From Paenibacillus campinasensis (GTDB lineage Bacteria > Bacillota > Bacilli > Paenibacillales > Paenibacillaceae), in NCBI RefSeq assembly GCF_002272015.1, contig NZ_NPBY01000045.1:62001-126000 (forward strand): a stretch of 64,000 nt of DNA. Direction: 5' to 3'. The position numbers and the translations under genes are program-made. The notes beneath the pieces were generated by a model. That model was not told the origin of the DNA. It saw only the letters and a program-made list of their open reading frames with translations, and did no database searches. Of the stretch, positions 17,356 through 24,270 are shown one piece after another (position 1 is the first letter of the stretch; every line of letters begins with the position of its first letter).

Positions 17356-18078
17356 TTGCATAACATTCGAATGGCGATGAACATCATTGAGAAGGACTTT
17401 CGCAGTGATAAGTTTCAAGTATTGTGGACGCTCCTATTCACGCTGTATATGGTTCTCGTCACCGGTATTACAATCGGGCAGCAGTTTGAGGATTTGGGTA
17501 ACGTTTTTCCTTTCGTGGACTTTATATTGTTTTTCTATGTACCGATGATGGGCCTCTGGTTCTCCAGACGTTCATTCCGTTATCTTAACGAGGATTCATA
17601 CACCCAGATGCTGTATTATTATCGGACACTTCCGATTCCGGTGCCCGTCATTGTGTATAGCCGTCTCATCATGGGGCTGATGGCATTTCTTTTTAACGGG
17701 TTGATCTACTATGGCAGCATCTATCTGATTTCGCCCGCCACGAGAGCGATTATGGACATTCCGAGTTACCTTGCATTTGTAGGGATATGGCAGGGGATAG
17801 GATTTCTCGTCTCAGGCTTCTACATTTACTGGGAGTTCATGGTTAGCGGCAAGGCATATTTCCACAGGGCTTTGCTGCTCATTCTGATAACCTCGATTGC
17901 AGTTGTATCGATGAGCATGATGGGATTTAGCCTTTTCAAATTCTCGGCCGAATCTGCCATGCGCTGGAAGCTGTTATCGCCAGTGATGTGGGGATCGCTG
18001 ATTATCGGGTTGGGGACTTTCCTGCTGTTAGGGAGACGGACGCTGCATATGCTGAAGAACAAGCGAGATTTGGCATGA
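17356..18078 (+). CDS. ABC-2 type membrane protein (permease)
   Basis: A 240-aa protein with about six helices, probably the membrane partner of one of the two downstream ATPases. It has no motif beyond the general ABC-2 fold (Y-Y-R-T-L-P-I-P-x-P between helices 2 and 3, where exporters of this type carry a coupling segment). Start is uncertain: TTG 17356 has GGGAAGGTGAG at good spacing; GTG 17347 overlaps that ribosome site. It is the first gene behind the strong operator-controlled promoter and is followed by the regulator gene. Confidence 0.75.
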   Translation: MHNIRMAMNIIEKDFRSDKFQVLWTLLFTLYMVLVTGITIGQQFEDLGNVFPFVDFILFFYVPMMGLWFSRRSFRYLNEDSYTQMLYYYRTLPIPVPVIVYSRLIMGLMAFLFNGLIYYGSIYLISPATRAIMDIPSYLAFVGIWQGIGFLVSGFYIYWEFMVSGKAYFHRALLLILITSIAVVSMSMMGFSLFKFSAESAMRWKLLSPVMWGSLIIGLGTFLLLGRRTLHMLKNKRDLA

Positions 18079-18148
18079 AGGAATCTGGAAGTTTGGGGAA
18101 TGAGAGAGGTTCCCATCGGATCGTTTCTGAATAAGTGAGGTGATAGAG

Positions 18149-18550
18149 GTGCGAATTCCTATTCAAATTAATGAAAACAGTGCAGAGCCCTTGTATCACC
18201 AGATTGAGACACAGCTGCGTTCGCTCATTATTAGCGGTCAGATCGAGGAGGGGACACTTTTGCCATCGATTAGAGAATTCGCCGGAAATCTGAACTGCAG
18301 CGTCATCACGGTTCGCAGAGTGTATCAGGATCTAGAGAATGAGGGGCTGCTTCGCACAAGGCAAGGAACCGGCACTTTTGTCGCCGGTGTCGGAGCAGAG
18401 GAAAGAGAGCAATACAAGAAGAAAGAGGTTGTTGAGGCGCTGACAGCCGCTATTGAGAAGGGACTGGCCGTCAAGCTTGAACAACACGAGCTGATTCAGT
18501 TGTTTAACGAGATTGTGCAGAAGAAATATCAACCGAAGGGGGATGTATGA
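18149..18550 (+). CDS. GntR-family regulator, YtrA subfamily
   Basis: A 133-aa DNA-binding protein: N-terminal winged helix (residues about 10-75, with P-S-I-R-E-F-A-x-x-L-x-C-S-x-I-T-V-R-R-V-Y and R-x-G-x-G-T-F-V) and only a short helical tail, the layout of YtrA-type regulators of ABC operons. The start GTG 18149 lies behind GAGGTGA; a GTG nine bases earlier is part of that ribosome site. The stop overlaps the following ATPase gene (ATGA). It likely represses its own operon through the dyad at 17237-17260. Confidence 0.88.
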   Translation: MRIPIQINENSAEPLYHQIETQLRSLIISGQIEEGTLLPSIREFAGNLNCSVITVRRVYQDLENEGLLRTRQGTGTFVAGVGAEEREQYKKKEVVEALTAAIEKGLAVKLEQHELIQLFNEIVQKKYQPKGDV

Positions 18551-19455
18551 TTATGGAACCGGATGTGATTTCATTCCGTAATATTCATAAGCGACGGCGA
18601 ACCAAAACCATCGGTCCTATCGATATGTCGATTCCATCAGGATACATCGTGGCTTTGGTTGGGCCTAACGGATCGGGTAAGAGCACGCTGCTTAATATGA
18701 TTATGCAAACGGTGTTTCCTGACGAGGGAGAAATCAGCTGGTTCGGTCAAGCCTATCCGGATGGACTGCCGGTGTCGGTCAGACAGCAGATCGGCTTTGT
18801 TCCTGAACAGTTGAGCCTGGAAGAGAAGAATTTGACGGTAGATGAGGCAGCGGCCTTTCGATCGATCTGGTATGACAATTGGGACGGGTATTTATTCGAT
18901 GAGCTGCTGTCACGCTTCGATGTTCCGAGGGGAGTCCGGCTGACCAAAATGTCGAAGGGCGAGCGGCGCAAGTTTGAAATTGCTGCTGCAATGGCCCCGA
19001 GGCCGAAGCTGCTCATACTTGATGAACCGTCGTCGGGGCTTGATCCCTTTGCCTGGAAATTGATGATCGAGCAGCTCCACAAATGCATGCGAACAGCGGA
19101 TACGAGCATCCTGCTGTCCACCCATATTGTGGATGAGATTCGGCGCTTGGCGGATTATGTGGTGCTGATGCATCACGGAAAACAGCTGGGTATGGTCGAG
19201 AAGGATTCCTTGCTGGATAACTGGAAGGAATGCTGGGTCGCTCAGGATGCAGCAATCCTGCAGGATTTGCCAGGCATCGTAAGCAGCAGACAGGAGTCTG
19301 CAGGCACGATCTCGTTCATAACGACCGAATGCTTGGAAGTGGAACGAATTCTGCATTCCGCCGGGATCGGATTTATTCAGACCCGGTCGCTCGAACTGGA
19401 TGAAGTGCTCGGATTGTGGATTGATGGCTATAGTCCTGCCGGTATGAGGAAATAA
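18547..19455 (+). CDS. ABC transporter ATP-binding protein
   Basis: A 302-aa ATPase with Walker A G-P-N-G-S-G-K-S-T, a signature K-M-S-K-G-E-R-R-K, Walker B L-L-I-L-D-E-P-S-S-G-L-D and the switch His in S-T-H-I. The K-G-E form of the signature is normal in ABC-2/YtrB-like ATPases. It overlaps the regulator gene by four bases and probably energizes the membrane protein at 17356. The C-terminal 90 residues form an extra accessory domain. Substrate unknown; YtrBCDEF-like systems respond to cell-wall antibiotics. Confidence 0.88.
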   Translation: MIMEPDVISFRNIHKRRRTKTIGPIDMSIPSGYIVALVGPNGSGKSTLLNMIMQTVFPDEGEISWFGQAYPDGLPVSVRQQIGFVPEQLSLEEKNLTVDEAAAFRSIWYDNWDGYLFDELLSRFDVPRGVRLTKMSKGERRKFEIAAAMAPRPKLLILDEPSSGLDPFAWKLMIEQLHKCMRTADTSILLSTHIVDEIRRLADYVVLMHHGKQLGMVEKDSLLDNWKECWVAQDAAILQDLPGIVSSRQESAGTISFITTECLEVERILHSAGIGFIQTRSLELDEVLGLWIDGYSPAGMRK

Positions 19456-19471
19456 GAGAGGAGATTGACGT

Positions 19472-20374
19472 ATGCTGCGATTGCAATTGGAAGATGTAGT
19501 GAAGATTTATGCTGACAAAACCGCGGTCAACCGGATTTCGCTTGAAGTGGAGGAAGGGGAGATCTACGGCTTGCTGGGGGCCAATGGTGCGGGTAAGACC
19601 ACAACGATGCGCATGGTTCTCGGCCTGATCTACCCTGACGAAGGAAAGATTCTGTACAATGGCAAGCCGTACAACAAGGAGCTTCGCCGTCTGATGGGAT
19701 ATCTCCCGGAAGAACGCGGACTGTACCCGAAGGTGAAGGTAAGCGAGCAGATCACGTATCTGGGTCAGCTGCGGGGAATGTCGGCCAAGGAAGCGGACAA
19801 GAGTCTCAAATATTGGCTCGAGAAGTTCGAAGTACCGGATTACTATGACAAGAAAATCGAGGAGCTGTCCAAAGGGAATCAGCAGAAGATGGGCTTTATA
19901 GCCGCGGTCATTCACAACCCGCAAATTCTGATTCTGGACGAAGCCTTCAGCGGTCTTGATCCGGTCAATGTCGAGCTGCTGAAGTCCACGGTGAAGGAGC
20001 TGCGGGATAACGGAGCCAGCATTCTATTCTCGACTCACCGGATGGAGCATGTGGAAGAGCTGTGCCGGAACATTACGATTCTGCATCGTTCCAACACCGT
20101 GGTGAAAGGGAACCTGAAGGAGATCAAGTCCCGTTATCCGCGTGAGGAGGTTGTGCTCGGCACGGAAGGGGAAGTGCAGGGCCTTGACAAGCTGTCAGGC
20201 GTCACGGAAGTGACGCGCACCGAGGGAGGATATTTGATCCGCATCAGCGAGCTGGAAGCGGCCCAGAGCATTCTGAATACAGCGATGTCCCAAAGCGTCA
20301 TTCATAAGTTTGAAGTGAAGGAACCGACATTGAACCAAATCTTTATTAAAGCGGTAGGTGAATCCAATGAATAA
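19472..20374 (+). CDS. ABC transporter ATP-binding protein, NatA-like
   Basis: A 300-aa ATPase. Walker A is G-A-N-G-A-G-K-T-T, the signature is L-S-K-G-N-Q-Q-K, Walker B L-I-L-D-E-A-F-S-G-L-D, and the switch His lies in S-T-H-R-M. The last 80 residues fit the DUF4162 tail common to NatA-type ATPases. The ribosome site and ATG lie 16 bp after the previous gene, and the permease gene starts inside its last codons, so it pairs with that permease in sodium or drug efflux by analogy with NatAB. Confidence 0.88.
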   Translation: MLRLQLEDVVKIYADKTAVNRISLEVEEGEIYGLLGANGAGKTTTMRMVLGLIYPDEGKILYNGKPYNKELRRLMGYLPEERGLYPKVKVSEQITYLGQLRGMSAKEADKSLKYWLEKFEVPDYYDKKIEELSKGNQQKMGFIAAVIHNPQILILDEAFSGLDPVNVELLKSTVKELRDNGASILFSTHRMEHVEELCRNITILHRSNTVVKGNLKEIKSRYPREEVVLGTEGEVQGLDKLSGVTEVTRTEGGYLIRISELEAAQSILNTAMSQSVIHKFEVKEPTLNQIFIKAVGESNE

Positions 20375-21671
20375 TACATGGACCGTAATCCGATTTACAT
20401 TCATGAACAAGGTCAAGACGAAGTCCTTTCTTGTCACCACCCTGATATTTGCCATACTTCTCTCCGTCGGCATCAATCTTCCATACCTGATCCAACTGTT
20501 CACAGGAGACGGGGATTCGGGAAGCAAGGCAGCTGAGCGGATCGGACTCGTATATGGTCAACAGCAGGAGCTCGCGACGGAGCTGGAGACTTCCTGGGGC
20601 CAGCTGACCACCAATTATGAGCTTATCCCTTATGAGACAGAGGATCAGCAGCTTCTGAGCCAGGATATGGACAATGGCCTTATTGAGGGGTATCTGAAGT
20701 TCGAGGAGCAGGAGGGCGGACTGTTCCCGGCGGTTGTCTACACAGCAGGCGAAGACAGAATGGAGCTGGAGCTTCAATCCAATCTTCAGGCCGCGCTCCA
20801 GATTATTAAAACGCGCAGCATTGCGCAAGGGTTAAACTTGACGGAGGCGCAAATTACCGAGATTAATACCCCGGTACAGATCGAATCGCGGAGTCTCGAT
20901 GCAGGCAATGCTGGCGATGCCGAGGGAGAAGGTGCATTCCCGGGCTCTTCCGCTGAAGCGATGGATTATGTGCTGGTATACGCACTGGTGATTCTGTTCT
21001 TCTTCACGCTGATGAGTACAGGGAATATGATTGCTTCCGAGGTAACGACCGAGAAGAGCTCCCGGATTATGGAGATTCTCATTACCAGCGTATCGCCGCT
21101 CAGCCAGATGTTCGGCAAGGTCATCGGCATGCTGCTGCTCGGATTGTTCCAAATCTTGTCCTTCGGTGTGGTCGTGGCGATTAACCTGATGCTGCCGCAT
21201 AATATTGAGGTGCTGAAGGACCTGAATCTGGATATCTCGGCGATCGATCCAGCGCTCTTGATTCTGGGGCTCGTGTTCTACATCCTGGGTTACTTCCTGT
21301 ATGCGGTACTGTATGCAGCCGTCGGCTCAATTATTAGCCGTACGGAGGATCTCGGGCAGGCAATCATGCCGCTGACGATGGTCTCGCTGGTTGCGTTCTA
21401 TATTGCAATCTTCAGCTTGTCGACACCGAACTCCACCTTGCTTAAGGTGTCCTCCTTCATTCCATTTACCTCGCCGACAACGATACTGGTGCGGGTAGGA
21501 CTTGGCGATGTACCGATGTGGGAAGTAGCGGCATCGTTGGTCATTTTGATCGTATCAATTCTAGCCTTTGGCTGGCTCTCGGCCAAGATTTACCGGACTG
21601 GCGTTCTGCTGTACGGCAAGCGTCCATCCTTCAAGGAACTGATGAAGGCGATGAAGGCATACAAGATGTAA
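20367..21671 (+). CDS. ABC transporter permease, NatB-like
   Basis: A 434-aa ABC-2 permease: one N-terminal helix (residues about 18-38), an external domain of roughly 150 residues, then five to six C-terminal helices. The E-V-T-T-E-K-S-S-R-I-M-E-I-L segment after the second helix is the conserved cytoplasmic motif of NatB-type subunits. ATG 20367 sits behind AGGTGA and overlaps the ATPase stop. It is the last gene of the cluster. Confidence 0.9.
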   Translation: MNNTWTVIRFTFMNKVKTKSFLVTTLIFAILLSVGINLPYLIQLFTGDGDSGSKAAERIGLVYGQQQELATELETSWGQLTTNYELIPYETEDQQLLSQDMDNGLIEGYLKFEEQEGGLFPAVVYTAGEDRMELELQSNLQAALQIIKTRSIAQGLNLTEAQITEINTPVQIESRSLDAGNAGDAEGEGAFPGSSAEAMDYVLVYALVILFFFTLMSTGNMIASEVTTEKSSRIMEILITSVSPLSQMFGKVIGMLLLGLFQILSFGVVVAINLMLPHNIEVLKDLNLDISAIDPALLILGLVFYILGYFLYAVLYAAVGSIISRTEDLGQAIMPLTMVSLVAFYIAIFSLSTPNSTLLKVSSFIPFTSPTTILVRVGLGDVPMWEVAASLVILIVSILAFGWLSAKIYRTGVLLYGKRPSFKELMKAMKAYKM

Positions 21672-21679
21672 ATGACGGC

Positions 21680-21733
21680 AAGACAACAGACAACAAGACA
21701 ACAGACAACAAGACAACAGACAACAAGACAGAC
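21680..21733 (+). repeat. 15-bp tandem repeat after the natB-like gene
   Basis: AAGACAACAGACAAC occurs three times (21680, 21695, 21710) with a partial fourth copy to 21733. The copies are identical, so they arose recently by slippage. It lies nine bases after the permease stop. Confidence 0.9.
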
Positions 21734-21800
21734 ATCCCGGTTAGCTTTTTCTTAGACGCAGCAATTCATCATTATTCTATATACCAAAGGAGATATGAAC

Positions 21801-23009
21801 ATGAAAAAATGGACACGGGTACTGCTATCTGTAATGATTTCCGCAGGGCTGCTGGCTACGGCTACGCCAGTGATGGCTGGTCCAGCCCAGCCGGACATCA
21901 AGGTCAATGATCAGCAGGTTGAATATGCTGGAGGCGCTCCGCTCATTGAGAAAGGCACAACCTATGTTCCGCTGAGAAGCACGCTGCAGGCGCTGGATGG
22001 GCAGCTGACAAGCGCGAAAGACGGCATCATTCAGGCTGTTGTCAACGGGCAGACCATCACGCTGAAAAGCAGTCTGAAAGTTATCAATGGCGTGACCTAT
22101 GCGCCAATCCGGGTTGTTGGGGACGCAGCAGGCTATGAGGTTCGCTGGGACGCTTCATCCCGTACGGTAGTTCTGTTCTCCAAGGAAGCGGCGGAGACAG
22201 GCGCGCGCGGTTTCCTCTGGCAAGTGGAGCATGACGGGAATACGGTATATCTCGTAGGCTCGATGCATGTGGCTGATGACAGCTTCTACCCGCTGCGTGC
22301 AGAATTTGAAGAGGCGTTTGCCGAAGCGGATTATCTGGGCGTGGAAATTGATCTGACCAAAGCTGAGGATGAGCAGCAGCAGAGATTGATGCTGGAGAAG
22401 GGCATGTACACGGACGGTACGACTTTGAAGGATCATATCTCGGCTGACACCTATGCCAAGCTTGGCGAAGCGTTGGAGAAATTCGGTCTGGAGCCCAATG
22501 CACTGGATATATTCAAGCCTTGGGTAGCGGAGGTCATGATCAGCAACCTGCAAATGACGGTGTCCGGATATGATGCGACGGCAGGCATCGACCTGTATTT
22601 CTCTCAAAAGGCGATCGAGCGAAACATTCCAATTCTGGAGCTGGAGTCCTACGAATCCCAGTTGGGAATGCTCAGCGGGTTCTCGCTTGAGCTGCAGGAG
22701 AAGAACCTGAATACCATTCTGGAACACTTCGAGCTTCTGGATCAGGAGATTCATCAGATGGCCGAAATGTGGAAGACAGGTAATGAGGAGCAGCTGCTGG
22801 AGCTGACTGGCAGCATGGAAGAGGAGCCTGAATATCATCAGGCGATGCTGGTGGACAGAAACATTGAGATGGCCGAGAAAATCGACGGCTACCTGAAAAA
22901 CGGTAACAACGAAGAATATTTCATCGTTGTCGGCGCTGCTCACTACCTTGGCGACTATGGCATCATTAAGCTGCTTGAGGATAAAGGATATACAGTGGTA
23001 AGGAAGTAA
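21801..23009 (+). CDS. Secreted TraB/GumN-family protein with copper-amine-oxidase-like N-domain
   Basis: A 402-aa exported protein. The signal peptide ends near A-T-P-V-M-A (residue 26). Residues about 30-132 form the stalk-like Cu_amine_oxidN1 domain often seen on Paenibacillus surface proteins (Y-V-P-L-R-S and Y-A-P-I-R-V-V-G repeats). Residues about 140-400 are a TraB/GumN domain with V-G-S-M-H156-V near its start and a late G-A-A-H-Y-L-G-D. TraB-type proteins are thought to be metal-dependent peptidases. AAGGAG is eight bases before ATG 21801; the ATG at 21795 is too close to it. Confidence 0.87.
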   Translation: MKKWTRVLLSVMISAGLLATATPVMAGPAQPDIKVNDQQVEYAGGAPLIEKGTTYVPLRSTLQALDGQLTSAKDGIIQAVVNGQTITLKSSLKVINGVTYAPIRVVGDAAGYEVRWDASSRTVVLFSKEAAETGARGFLWQVEHDGNTVYLVGSMHVADDSFYPLRAEFEEAFAEADYLGVEIDLTKAEDEQQQRLMLEKGMYTDGTTLKDHISADTYAKLGEALEKFGLEPNALDIFKPWVAEVMISNLQMTVSGYDATAGIDLYFSQKAIERNIPILELESYESQLGMLSGFSLELQEKNLNTILEHFELLDQEIHQMAEMWKTGNEEQLLELTGSMEEEPEYHQAMLVDRNIEMAEKIDGYLKNGNNEEYFIVVGAAHYLGDYGIIKLLEDKGYTVVRK

Positions 23010-23061
23010 GGTTTAGAATTAAATAGGAAACGTTTTGGCACTTACAAGCGTTAACCATATG

Positions 23062-23086
23062 AGGGCAGATTATTCTGCCCTTTTTT
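23062..23086 (+). terminator. Terminator after the TraB-domain gene
   Basis: AGGGCAG / CTGCCCT stem (23062-23068, 23075-23081), 6-base loop and T tract to 23086. Confidence 0.88.
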
Positions 23087-23173
23087 GTTTGTAGTAAATC
23101 AGCCAACAAGATGGATTTGGCCCTGAAGAAGAGAAGCTTGAAAAAAACGAATATTATAGGGGGAGAATGAACC

Positions 23174-23593
23174 ATGTATACGCGATGTCGATCCCTCATG
23201 CTGCTTTGCGGCATTTGTGCAATTTTTCTTCTGATGGCATGTAACCATGAGAACGATAAGTATATTGAAAAATTGAACTTTGCCACAGCAAATCCGTCGT
23301 CGGAATACAGTGAATTTTTATACTTTAATGGCAGGCTTTATGGAATAAGTTCAGAGGTAGTGGACGAAGAGGTATTTAAGAATAGAATCGGAAAACAAAT
23401 CGGAGAAATCAAAGGCATTGATTCGATGGTTAAAGAAGATGGAGATGTTGGTGTTGAAAATCAGGATGCTGAATTTTTATTCAAACCCGGAGATGGGATA
23501 CACGAAATAACAGATACCTCCAACAAACTACTTCTACTCATTAAAACGTCCAAAGGATATCTTCACACGAAACTAATCATGAGTGATGACTAG
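23174..23593 (+). CDS. Hypothetical lipoprotein
   Basis: A 139-aa protein with a lipobox signal ending L-L-M-A-C23, so it should be attached outside the membrane. The mature part is small, acidic and has no recognisable domain. The base composition is clearly more AT-rich than its neighbours, which may indicate later acquisition. ATG follows GGGGGAG at ten bases. It stands alone between a terminator and the metal sensor gene. Confidence 0.72.
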   Translation: MYTRCRSLMLLCGICAIFLLMACNHENDKYIEKLNFATANPSSEYSEFLYFNGRLYGISSEVVDEEVFKNRIGKQIGEIKGIDSMVKEDGDVGVENQDAEFLFKPGDGIHEITDTSNKLLLLIKTSKGYLHTKLIMSDD

Positions 23594-23698
23594 AGAAAGA
23601 ATTTTCATGGCCCTCTCCTTAATCGTAATCCTTTCGTTTTTGGTGCGATTGCTATACAATAAATAGTAATTGCGTAAAAATAGGATGGTGATTACGGA

Positions 23699-24073
23699 AT
23701 GGAGCAGAAAGGACCGTTGACTGAAGATTGTGATACATCATGCGCGGGCACAGAAACGGATCTGAAGCCGGTGAAGGCGGCGCTGATTGATGAACATGCG
23801 GCTGTGCAGGTGGCCGACTGGTTCAAGGCATTTAGCGATCCTACCCGGGTAAAGCTGATTCATGCGCTTCTGCAGCGCGAGCTGTGCGTTCACGATCTGT
23901 CAGAGCTGCTGGGCATGGGGCAATCCGCGATCTCCCATCAACTGCGGTATCTTCGCAATATGAGGATTGTAAAGCGGCGCAAAGTCGGCAAAACCGTCTA
24001 TTATTCGTTGGATGATGCCCATATCGAGCAAATTTTTACCCAGACGCTTCAACATACGATGCATGGTGAATAA
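23699..24073 (+). CDS. ArsR/SmtB-family metal sensor (CzrA/CadC-like)
   Basis: A 124-aa repressor with winged helix (A-F-S-D-P-T-R-V-K-L, then G-x-x-Q-S-A-I-S-H-Q-L-R-Y-L-R). Two metal sites can be read. The alpha-5 site of CzrA/SmtB is complete, D106-x-H108 with H119 and H122. A second possible thiol site has Cys 11 and 15 near the N-terminus and C63 in E-L-C-V-H-D-L, similar to CadC although the second Cys of the helix motif is His. It most likely senses Zn/Co, perhaps also Cd, and controls the exporter gene downstream. Confidence 0.88.
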   Translation: MEQKGPLTEDCDTSCAGTETDLKPVKAALIDEHAAVQVADWFKAFSDPTRVKLIHALLQRELCVHDLSELLGMGQSAISHQLRYLRNMRIVKRRKVGKTVYYSLDDAHIEQIFTQTLQHTMHGE

Positions 24074-24081
24074 TATGAAAG

Positions 24082-24117
24082 CACCGCAGCTCGCGCTGTA
24101 GGTGTTTTTATTTTTTT
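24082..24117 (+). terminator. Terminator after the metal-sensor gene
   Basis: CACC-G-CAGC (24082-24090) pairs with GCTG-TA-GGTG (24095-24104) and is followed by TTTTTATTTTTTT. Confidence 0.75.
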
Positions 24118-24173
24118 GGCATCCAGTTGATTTCAATGTCCATGCGCGCGATGGAATACTTATATTTCATGAT

Positions 24174-24203
24174 TGACAACAATCTTGGTACGTGCATATA
24201 ATG
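24174..24203 (+). promoter_or_regulatory. Sigma-A promoter of the metal exporter gene
   Basis: TTGACA (24174-24179) and TATAAT (24198-24203) with an 18-bp spacer. Confidence 0.82.
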
Positions 24204-24216
24204 GATGTAGATAATA

Positions 24217-24236
24217 TATGAACAATTGCTCATATG
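24217..24236 (+). promoter_or_regulatory. ArsR/CzrA-type operator before the metal exporter gene
   Basis: ATATGAACAATTGCTCATAT is a near-perfect 20-bp palindrome (two mismatches) just downstream of the promoter. It matches the imperfect TGAA/TTCA-like operators of the ArsR/SmtB family, and is the expected site of the sensor encoded at 23699. Confidence 0.8.
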
Positions 24237-24270
24237 TTGATGCGATGGTTATGGGGAAGGAGAGCTGGAT

